A stretch of DNA of 64,000 nucleotides from Owenweeksia sp. (GTDB taxonomy: Bacteria > Bacteroidota > Bacteroidia > Flavobacteriales > Schleiferiaceae). The notes under the pieces are model-generated. The model made no database searches. It was not told the DNA's origin and was given only the letters and a program-made list of their open reading frames with translations. The position numbers were made by a program, and so were the translations under genes. The stretch is taken from positions 186,001 through 250,000 of the forward strand of contig NZNV01000010.1 in assembly GCA_002695025.1 (NCBI GenBank). The letters run 5' to 3'. Positions 43,616 through 51,308 of the stretch are shown here, one piece after another. The stretch's first letter is position 1. Each line of letters starts with the position of its first letter.

Positions 43616-45310
43616 CTAGTTTGTGAATCCTAATTTAGTCATGGCCGCTGCCACTTCCGGGGCATGCATGAAGTTATCCCAGAGGAGGCCGGAGCGATGG
43701 TTCTCGATCATCACAATGATGGGCCCCTGATCAATGGCAAGATACGAATTGGCAAACCAACCCTCCGTTAAATTAAAGGCATCATAAAAGCCATGCGGTC
43801 CCCAGGTACGGTCTCCAATGGTGTAGTAGAAAAACTTCAAGGCATCCATAGATTCCTGGGGTGTATAGGGAAAGGAGGAAAGTGCCGCGGTGGGCGTAAT
43901 CACACCCCGGTCATTACCCGGTGAGTGAGCCGAATAGCCGGAATTGCCATCACTGGCGGTGAGCCCCCAGCAGTCGGCACTGTAACCCACGTAATTTCTT
44001 GGATTGGCTATGCAGTACTGGCGGTTGATGAGCGTATGTGCGCGGTTTTGATCCCAGTAGTTGGCGTACTGATCGGTAAGATTGGTAGGGTTAAGCCCCA
44101 GGAAAGAATAATGGGCAAAGAACAGCGGACCTCCACTGGCTGAACCAAGGGGCAGGGTGATGCCGTAATATGAATTGCCATTCTGCATATCTCCGTTCTT
44201 GGCCCAACCGTTGTGATATACAGAAGGATCAATGGGATGCGTTGGGGAGGCCGCGGCCAGGAAATAGATGATCAACCCTTCATTCCACCCTCGTATCTGC
44301 AGGTTCATGGCCCAACCTTTATCGGGGCTCCAATGCCAGTAAAGCACATCTTCTCCGCCCTTGGTAAACCAATCCCACTCCACATCGTACCAAAGGCTGT
44401 CAATCTTGGCGATAAGGCTATTTTCTTCAGTGGAAGCCGGGTTGAGATACTCCCGTACGGTCAGAAGTCCCTCTATCATAAAAGCCGTTTCTACAAGGTC
44501 CGCCCCGTTATCATCAGGGCTAAAGGGAATGGTTTTACCGGTAGTGCCGTTCATCCAGTGGGGCCAGGCACCATGAAAGCGGTCTGCGGTAGTCAGGAAA
44601 TCAACAATAGTAGTGAGGCGGTCCACTCCTTCCGTGCGGGTGATAAAATTCCGTTCGATCCCCACAAGGATGGACATTACGCCAAAGCCGGAGCCTCCAA
44701 TGGTAACCAGTTCACCGGAGGTGTTGCGCTCACGGGCCAAGCCACTTACAGGGTGCCCGAAATCCCAGAAGTATTTGAAGGTTTGCTCCTGTACCTTGGT
44801 AAGTAGCTCTTCATCGGTTAGTAACGGAAGTTTGGGCGTGGGGTCCAGTTCCGTGTAGAATTCCTTTTCAAACCCACTAAATGAGCCTCCGTTGGCTTCT
44901 TTAATGTTGTTGGTGAGAAATAAGGTATAGCGCTGAAGATGTTTCAGCATTCCGTTCAGCCTGATCCTTAAGACTTTATTACTATCTGAAAGGCTAAGGT
45001 TAAGATCGCCTGAAAATCCTGAAGAGGCAATTCGTACTGAATTTCTTGTAATGGTAGTAGAATCAACCGGATGGTTAAAAACCACGTTTATCTCCGGATT
45101 CCGGCTTACATCAAGTATTCTTCCGGTGGCTTTAAAGTTCTGACCCTCTGCACTTATGACAGATACCAGGGTAAGTTCCTTCTTAGTGGTATCCGTTGGA
45201 TTAGGGCCAGGATCAGTTTGAACATCTTTTTGATCTTTCTTGCATTGGACGATCGCCAAAGAAAATAGGACGATCATAATTTTAAAAATAGTTTTTCCCT
45301 TGATTCTCAT
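43616..45310 (-). CDS. GH144-family lipoprotein with N-terminal Ig-like domain
   Basis: A paralogue of the downstream GH144, with the same landmarks (QEQTFKYFWDFGHPVSGLARE, TIGGSGFGVMSILVGIERNFI, RFHGAWPHWMNGTTGK, GADLVETAFMIEGL, WHWSPDKGWAMN, here given in pieces). It has an added 130-residue N-terminal Big_5/Ig-like domain (about 45-165) behind lipobox Cys23. Length 564. The Ig-like domain suggests it faces outward on the cell surface while the shorter paralogue may act in the periplasm; that division of labour is inference. It is first gene of the operon with a hairpin upstream separating it from the CARDB gene. Confidence 0.88.
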   Translation of the reverse strand: MRIKGKTIFKIMIVLFSLAIVQCKKDQKDVQTDPGPNPTDTTKKELTLVSVISAEGQNFKATGRILDVSRNPEINVVFNHPVDSTTITRNSVRIASSGFSGDLNLSLSDSNKVLRIRLNGMLKHLQRYTLFLTNNIKEANGGSFSGFEKEFYTELDPTPKLPLLTDEELLTKVQEQTFKYFWDFGHPVSGLARERNTSGELVTIGGSGFGVMSILVGIERNFITRTEGVDRLTTIVDFLTTADRFHGAWPHWMNGTTGKTIPFSPDDNGADLVETAFMIEGLLTVREYLNPASTEENSLIAKIDSLWYDVEWDWFTKGGEDVLYWHWSPDKGWAMNLQIRGWNEGLIIYFLAAASPTHPIDPSVYHNGWAKNGDMQNGNSYYGITLPLGSASGGPLFFAHYSFLGLNPTNLTDQYANYWDQNRAHTLINRQYCIANPRNYVGYSADCWGLTASDGNSGYSAHSPGNDRGVITPTAALSSFPYTPQESMDALKFFYYTIGDRTWGPHGFYDAFNLTEGWFANSYLAIDQGPIIVMIENHRSGLLWDNFMHAPEVAAAMTKLGFTN

Positions 45311-45326
45311 AGTGTCAACAAATATA

Positions 45327-45348
45327 CAGGGCTCAAAAATGAGCCCTG
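45327..45348 (-). terminator. Hairpin terminating the CARDB gene
   Basis: A perfect 8-bp stem, CAGGGCTC (45327-45334) and GAGCCCTG (45341-45348), with a 6-base loop, 32 bp after the CARDB stop. The following minus-strand TATATTT is only partly T-rich. TATATTTG (45326 to 45319) also matches the -7 consensus but lies only 8 bp from the next ATG, too close for a normal leader. Confidence 0.6.
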
Positions 45349-45380
45349 CATTTTAAAGTTACAAAAAAACGTAGTTCTTT

Positions 45381-48242
45381 TTAATCTAAGCCATAATGAA
45401 CTTTTTCGCGTTTTATATTACCTAAGTCATCGGCCTTTATCAATATGTAAAACCCTCTTTCCAGTTCCGCTGGGTTAAAGTCCGTTTCTTGCTTACTATC
45501 AAACACTTTCTGACCGTGTAAACTATAAGCCTCCATAAGTTTAAAAGAGGAGTTCTTAACCCCTTCCGTAAAGCTTGCCGTACGCCCTTCATTTTGAAAC
45601 GGGTCGCCTTCTACGGCTATTCTTCCATTTGACATATCCTTGTCATAGCAAAATTCAAAGGCTTTACTATTGTTTTTGGTATTGGACTCGATTACAAAAA
45701 AGTTGTTTTTATTTATTACCGCTATAGCATACCAGGTTCCTTCATCCCAGTCAGTATCTCCATTTATGGTCAATGAATTTACGGTTGTATACCCATGACC
45801 TTCCAAAGGCAATATAGAGGCACCATCCAAAAATTCGTCACTGATATCATATTTAGTATCGTGAGACAGGTAAAGGTCAACGTAGGTTGATGCAAGAGCT
45901 TTATAGTCGGTATTATTTTCAATTATAATGCTCAAAGTAAGCTCGCCTTCTTCATAAAGTTTTGGAGATCCGTTAGAGCATACACTATCCGGAGGATTTA
46001 TGGAGCTGGTGCCGAAACTGTAGTCTGGTAGTCCCAGGGAAACCGACAGTTCATCGGAATTATTACTTTCAGACGCTTCATCAACTTGATTGCCCGCATC
46101 AACTACCAGGATAAGATACCGACTACCGGTTGATGCTCCGGATGGTATGGTAATCCCGGTATTGTTAACGGAATGTGTTCCTCCGGAGCTGAGTGCCGGC
46201 ACATTAATAGACGTAAGTTGTGTTGCTCCTGACAGGGTTGGAGACGATCCTGAAGTAAGGTAAATTTTAGCACTGCTTGCCGGGGCTGGAGATTTTCCGG
46301 TATTACTCACACTAAAATCTGCGTACACATATTCTCCAAGGGTAAGGTAAAATTGGCCATTTTCAAGATTAAAGCCACCGTAGGTCAAGTCTGGTTTTCC
46401 CACTTCAATTTCAAAAGCTACCAGGTTGTTTGTTTCACTCTTTTCATTCACAATGTCGTCCTGAGTGTCCACCTTTATCAATATATAATTGGTGCCGTAA
46501 CTCTGATTGGAAGGGATGGTTATTTCGTACTCTCCCAGTTCAACGGTTGCCTTACCGTTGAGGGTTGGTACGGTAACACTTCCCAAAGAGACGTCACTTC
46601 CGTCTAAGGTCTGATCGGTGGAAATATAATATCCAAGCTTGCAGGAAGATAAGGTGGGATTACAGGACCGGTTATGAACATTAATAGACAATTCCGCTAT
46701 TTGCCCCCTGCCGAGAGAAGTATTTGAAATGGCACAATTGTAAGGGAGAAGATCTCCGTTATCGTAAGACTGGTAGTTTACGTAATTATCGGTTTCCCAG
46801 TTATTGGCCTCATTTTCTTCATCAAGATCTCCCGAAGCATCGGCTTCCAGATTTATGTAGGTACCATCGCAGCCTCCTATGTAGCTACCCGTTGAAATAG
46901 TTATGGTGGCAGATTGACCTGAATTAATAAAAGGCACATTAAAATTAGAAGGGTTAACATTATTCCCGGGATTTCCAGGCGCATAGAGATTCCCCGAAAA
47001 ATAGCATGCCAGCTTGGAGGTCTCAGCATTGCCCTCTCCTATATTCTCAATGGTTACATTAAAGCTCAAAGGATCCTGAGGATCATGGTTGGCAGGAATG
47101 GTGGTGTTGGAAATTCTCAAGTCAGGCTTTAAATATGTCAGCTCAATAGTGGCTACATTATTAGCCGTGTTGGGCTCGTAAGTAAAGCTTTCCGCCACTA
47201 CATGTACATATTTGTTGGCCCCACCCAGGTATTGAGCAGGAATATTAAACGTTCCGCTTTCAACTTCAGCTGGCGTTAGGGCTGCAACATATTGTTGCCC
47301 ACTAGGTGAACCACCCGCGGCATAATTGGTACTGCTTGAATTCACAAAAACATTTACATAGGTAGGTGGAGATGTTACCGGGCCTATATTCTCGATATCA
47401 AAAGACACCGGGCAGGATAGGGTAGGGTCCTGCTCAGAAGGATACGAGGTAATGGACACGTCAAAGTCTGCATATTGATATTGGAGGGTAGTTGAAACTT
47501 TATTATCCGAAGGATCAGGGTCATTAAGAGGAAAAGCCTCCACCGTGAGATACTTCCAATTACCCGTAAGATATGAGCTCGGAACCGTAAACTGAATAGT
47601 CTGACTGGCTCCCACACCGAGGCTATTAACGGACACGGTATTGATGAGATTTCCATTAGTTCCCGCTACATTGGATATGTACACCCCGGCCTGCTGTGAA
47701 GAAGAGGAAACCACATTTCCGTTATTCGTAACCTTAAAGCTGAATGTTAGATTGGTGTTGGGGTCATGCTGCGTAGGCGCAGTGGGAGTAAAAACCACTT
47801 CAAGATCAGCATAATCATAGGTCAGTTCCGCAGTAGTTATATTGTTGGCGGTATTGGACTCACTATTATAGTTATACGGATCCACTACTACATGTATGTA
47901 TTTATAAGATCCGCCCAGATAAGAGTTGCTGATGGTGTAAGATCCACTACTCGTTTGGCTGGGGCTCAACGCACCAACCGAGATGGTAGGGTTCATGGGG
48001 TTTCCGGAATTACCGGTAGACCAGGTTGCTGAGCTTGAAACATAAACCTGAACATAGGTGGAACTTGAAGAGGAACTTCCCGTGTTCTCCACTTCAAAGT
48101 AAACGGTTAGATCCTGACTTGAATTGTGATAGGTAGAAGGAGCAGGATCAAAGGATACCGATAGATCGGATTGGGCAAAGGCCAGGTATGGCAATAAAGC
48201 CAAAAGCCCCAGGTACAACCTGGGAAACAGTAGAGTTTTCAT
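45381..48242 (-). CDS. T9SS-exported surface protein with tandem CARDB domains
   Basis: A 953-residue cell-surface protein. Signal about 1-23 (ends AFA). About six to seven tandem CARDB/Ig-like beta-sandwich repeats, each around 110-120 residues, carry a repeating D-x-EN-A-NN / S--NN motif (TANNITTAEL, DEENEANNWET, NEKSETNNLVAFE, DEASESNNSDE). The C-terminal ~75 residues form a T9SS type-A sorting domain (HGQKVFDSKQ, LERGFYILIK). CARDB repeats act as adhesion or spacer modules; no catalytic domain is present. It lies between the LamG gene and the GH144 genes but has hairpins on both sides, so it is probably transcribed separately. Confidence 0.85.
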   Translation of the reverse strand: MKTLLFPRLYLGLLALLPYLAFAQSDLSVSFDPAPSTYHNSSQDLTVYFEVENTGSSSSSSTYVQVYVSSSATWSTGNSGNPMNPTISVGALSPSQTSSGSYTISNSYLGGSYKYIHVVVDPYNYNSESNTANNITTAELTYDYADLEVVFTPTAPTQHDPNTNLTFSFKVTNNGNVVSSSSQQAGVYISNVAGTNGNLINTVSVNSLGVGASQTIQFTVPSSYLTGNWKYLTVEAFPLNDPDPSDNKVSTTLQYQYADFDVSITSYPSEQDPTLSCPVSFDIENIGPVTSPPTYVNVFVNSSSTNYAAGGSPSGQQYVAALTPAEVESGTFNIPAQYLGGANKYVHVVAESFTYEPNTANNVATIELTYLKPDLRISNTTIPANHDPQDPLSFNVTIENIGEGNAETSKLACYFSGNLYAPGNPGNNVNPSNFNVPFINSGQSATITISTGSYIGGCDGTYINLEADASGDLDEENEANNWETDNYVNYQSYDNGDLLPYNCAISNTSLGRGQIAELSINVHNRSCNPTLSSCKLGYYISTDQTLDGSDVSLGSVTVPTLNGKATVELGEYEITIPSNQSYGTNYILIKVDTQDDIVNEKSETNNLVAFEIEVGKPDLTYGGFNLENGQFYLTLGEYVYADFSVSNTGKSPAPASSAKIYLTSGSSPTLSGATQLTSINVPALSSGGTHSVNNTGITIPSGASTGSRYLILVVDAGNQVDEASESNNSDELSVSLGLPDYSFGTSSINPPDSVCSNGSPKLYEEGELTLSIIIENNTDYKALASTYVDLYLSHDTKYDISDEFLDGASILPLEGHGYTTVNSLTINGDTDWDEGTWYAIAVINKNNFFVIESNTKNNSKAFEFCYDKDMSNGRIAVEGDPFQNEGRTASFTEGVKNSSFKLMEAYSLHGQKVFDSKQETDFNPAELERGFYILIKADDLGNIKREKVHYGLD

Positions 48243-48378
48243 GTTTACTGAATTTAGGTTAATAAAGATTTAATGCTTCAAGAATGTAAGCACTCCTTTA
48301 CAACCTCACAAGAAAAGCCATGATTATCTTTACTATTAATACGGCATAATATAACTAACTCCTCTATACCCCTTTAAT

Positions 48379-48408
48379 AAAAAAAGCCGTCTTAAAAAAG
48401 ACGGCTTT
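48379..48408 (-). terminator. Terminator of the SusC-SusD-LamG operon
   Basis: On the minus strand AAAGCCGTCTT (48408-48398) pairs with AAGACGGCTTT (48393-48383), loop TTTT, with a run of T after the stem. It is 32 bp past the LamG gene. Confidence 0.88.
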
Positions 48409-48439
48409 GTATAGTTAAGCTTATCTGTAGTGGGCCTTA

Positions 48440-49705
48440 TTAAGGCTTTTCAGAGTTGTAAAGGCTATTAACTTCATCGCTATTCAAGGCTACGTTGTAG
48501 ATCCTGAAATCATCAATAGCTCCTTTAAAGGTTTGCTCGGTAGCATTGTAATACCCCCAACTATCAGTATTAGACATATTGCCTCTGGCTGCTGCAAAAC
48601 CGATCATTAGGTTTTGGTCAATATCAGCCTGATTGGGCATATATGTCAAGTCTTTCAGATACCACTCCGTAGTACCGGCATTGTAATTCATTTGTTTAAC
48701 CATAACGCCATCAAGGTAGATAGTTTTGGTATAAGAAGCTGCGTCAAAAGTCATAACCATGTGACACCATTTGTCAGCCAGGAAATCAGAAGGATCTCCG
48801 GCCCAATCCACAACGGTTCTCTCTCCATCAGGATTTCCACCACCTGTCACTTCTGTCCAAGCCTGGCCACCTACGTGATTATTTGGATCAGGATCAACCT
48901 TATGTACAGTAGTATATTTAAGACCACGAATCTTTTTATCAGCGGTAGCGGTGAATACTTCCACAAAATAACCGTGCAGAACGGCCGAACCGAACATCAT
49001 GCGGCTGGGATTTCCCTGGGCATAGTCAGTTGAATTAATTTTAAACCACACACTAACGGTTTGGCTGGGGCTCATAAATTGTCCTCCCGTCATTTCAACA
49101 GCATCTCCAGTTCCGGGGCCATTGGGCGCACCGTCAAAATAAGCGGCAGCATTCTCCTTACCAAAACGGTCTGTAGTCCAGCTGTTTTGTTCAAAAGCAG
49201 CAGTCGCGGTTCCGGCAAGATCCTCAACATCACCGTCAAATTGCAGGTAAAGGGTTTGAGCACCTCTTTGAGGAGCGGTATCCAAACCAACACCTGCCGT
49301 AGTAAAGGTTACACTAACTGTAGAAATCGCAGAGCCGCCTGTAGATTTAACTCCTGAGACGTCAAGAGTATAGGCTGTACCCGTAGCCATACCGCCATCA
49401 GGAACAATGGTTACCATTTTTCCGGAAGTAGTAATAGTAGTAGCAACTTCTGTAGTTCCACGCATCAGTTTAATGCCTTCTGCAGAAGCAGCATCAACAT
49501 CAGTACCGAAGGTAACAACAATCTGGGCATCACTGGCCACGTCAGTTGCAGCAGTAGCCCCGTAAAGATCAACATTATCAGCCATGATACTACTTATTGA
49601 AGCGCTGCCGCCCCCACCATTATCATCGTCATCCTTCTTACAAGCAGCCAGGCTCATAACTCCCGCCATAGCCAACATGGCCAGGCCTTTAATCGAAACT
49701 TTCAT
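48440..49705 (-). CDS. Surface lipoprotein with Ig-like and LamG (concanavalin-like) domains
   Basis: Probably a glycan-binding surface lipoprotein of the PUL, third gene after SusC and SusD. Lipobox SLAAC (Cys22) is followed by an acidic/Gly linker (KKDDDDNGGGG), which in Bacteroidota promotes surface display. A Big_5 Ig-like domain spans about 35-145, then a LamG-like jellyroll (about 165-415; GDVEDLAGTATAAFEQ, VSVWFKINSTDYAQG, DDFRIYNVALNSDEV). Length 421. It occupies the SusE/SGBP position. Enzyme activity is not expected. It is separated by 85 bp from susD and followed by a terminator. Confidence 0.85.
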   Translation of the reverse strand: MKVSIKGLAMLAMAGVMSLAACKKDDDDNGGGGSASISSIMADNVDLYGATAATDVASDAQIVVTFGTDVDAASAEGIKLMRGTTEVATTITTSGKMVTIVPDGGMATGTAYTLDVSGVKSTGGSAISTVSVTFTTAGVGLDTAPQRGAQTLYLQFDGDVEDLAGTATAAFEQNSWTTDRFGKENAAAYFDGAPNGPGTGDAVEMTGGQFMSPSQTVSVWFKINSTDYAQGNPSRMMFGSAVLHGYFVEVFTATADKKIRGLKYTTVHKVDPDPNNHVGGQAWTEVTGGGNPDGERTVVDWAGDPSDFLADKWCHMVMTFDAASYTKTIYLDGVMVKQMNYNAGTTEWYLKDLTYMPNQADIDQNLMIGFAAARGNMSNTDSWGYYNATEQTFKGAIDDFRIYNVALNSDEVNSLYNSEKP

Positions 49706-49790
49706 ATTCTTAAGATTTAATTAATACTTAGTAAGTGTAAAAATAACCCTTTCTTATTAACTGGCAATAGGTAAAATAGATTATAAACTA

Positions 49791-51290
49791 TTACCACTGA
49801 GGATTTTGACTAATCCGGTTGCCGGAAATATCTCTTTCAGCCTGAGGGATTGGGAACAACTCATGTTTTCCCTCCTGGAAGCCCAAAGGACCAAGTACTG
49901 CAGGAGCCCGGCCGGTGCGTACTAAATCCCAAAAGCGATGCTGCTCCATCGCCAATTCGTGGCGTCTTTCTTCAAATATTATATCATCCAATTGATTTTG
50001 ATCTGTAACGTTGATATCCCCAAGGCCTACCCGTTGCCGAACCCTGTTTAAATAAGTAAGAGCTATACCTGAAGCTCCGTTCTTATTAGCGGCTTCTGCC
50101 GCAATAAGCAGAACTTCGGCAAAGCGGATGTACCGAACATTGTTTCCCCATTGGTATTCATTATTCCCGGTGCTATACACCTTTTGATTATAGGTTTCCA
50201 CCTCAACCAACTGGCCGTTTTCAAAAGTGCTATCCGGAGTGTTTTCATCGCCAAATATAGTGTCCGTGCCATTGCCGAGAATCTCTCCCACAAATATTAC
50301 CGTTGCATCCAGTCGCACAGTATCACCCGCATCCCTGAAAGAATTTATCAGGTCCAGAGAGGGGCGGCTAAAACCCCATCCATTATTGGGATCACCTCTT
50401 ACGCCCTGCGTATTACTATATTGATTTCCGCCATTTATAAAGCCTCCGGTTTGGGGGAAAGCGCCCAGTTCAAATACAGATTCAATACCAAATTCTGACG
50501 CTACGGTAAATACATCTCCAAAGTTCGGTTCCAAATCATAGTCTCCAGAGTTTATAACATCCTCAGCATACTTCTGGGCATTCCCGAAGTCCTTCATGTA
50601 GAGATAAGTCCGTGCCAATAAGGCCTGGGCCGCACCACGGGTAGCTCTTCCCTTGTCAGCTGCAGTATAATCCGCACCATTTTTAGTAGGAAGCGTTTCA
50701 ATCGCAAATTCAAGATCACTAATGATCAGCTTATAAATTTCGCTTTGGGGGGATCGTGTAGCTTCAGGGTCAGGGCTGGTAGTGGTAACAATTACCCCAT
50801 CGCCATAGGCCCTTACATAATTGAAGTAATGGAAAGCCCTCAGGAATCTTGCTTCCGCGATATAGCGATTTTTAAGTTCTGCATCCATGGCAATGTCCGG
50901 AACCTTTTCGATCACTACATTGGCATGCAGGATACTTCGATACAGAGCTGCATAATACACACTAAAAGTACTTTGCGTAGGTGTATACTGAAATTGATCA
51001 ATCAGATTCATGGCTGCTCCATCTCCCGGGTTGCTCCCTTTGCGGGCATCATCGGATAGAATATCAGCCACCGGGAATCCGCCATAATTGTAATTCCAGT
51101 TTCTCATGGAACCATAAGCTCCGTTAACAGCAAGTAAGGCATGCTCCGGAGAAGTGGGAAACTGCTCGCTGGTTAGTTGGCCCTGGGGAGGTACCTCCAT
51201 GAAATCTTTCTTACAGGAGGATATCATTCCTCCGAAGAGACCTACCAGGAGTACAACATATAGTTTGCTATTTATAGTTTTAAGAATCAT
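49791..51290 (-). CDS. SusD/RagB-family glycan-binding lipoprotein
   Basis: The surface lid of a SusCD importer, capturing oligosaccharides for the TonB-dependent channel. Lipobox MISSC (Cys26). The TPR-like helical scaffold is seen in HALLAVNGAYGSMR, IAEARFLRAFHYFNYVRAYGD (two parts), RGAAQALLARTYLYM and the C-terminal RFAEVLLIAAEAAN and ERRHELAMEQHRFWDLVRTG. It ends ISQNPQW, a typical SusD terminus. Length 499 is usual. It lies 18 bp after susC. Confidence 0.95.
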   Translation of the reverse strand: MILKTINSKLYVVLLVGLFGGMISSCKKDFMEVPPQGQLTSEQFPTSPEHALLAVNGAYGSMRNWNYNYGGFPVADILSDDARKGSNPGDGAAMNLIDQFQYTPTQSTFSVYYAALYRSILHANVVIEKVPDIAMDAELKNRYIAEARFLRAFHYFNYVRAYGDGVIVTTTSPDPEATRSPQSEIYKLIISDLEFAIETLPTKNGADYTAADKGRATRGAAQALLARTYLYMKDFGNAQKYAEDVINSGDYDLEPNFGDVFTVASEFGIESVFELGAFPQTGGFINGGNQYSNTQGVRGDPNNGWGFSRPSLDLINSFRDAGDTVRLDATVIFVGEILGNGTDTIFGDENTPDSTFENGQLVEVETYNQKVYSTGNNEYQWGNNVRYIRFAEVLLIAAEAANKNGASGIALTYLNRVRQRVGLGDINVTDQNQLDDIIFEERRHELAMEQHRFWDLVRTGRAPAVLGPLGFQEGKHELFPIPQAERDISGNRISQNPQW

Positions 51291-51308
51291 TTTCTTGTGC
51301 TTTACTTT

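Noticed and set aside
45319..45326. -7 promoter element TATATTTG for the first GH144 gene
   Set aside because: It lies only 8 bp from the start codon, so it would give an almost leaderless transcript; kept as a note only.
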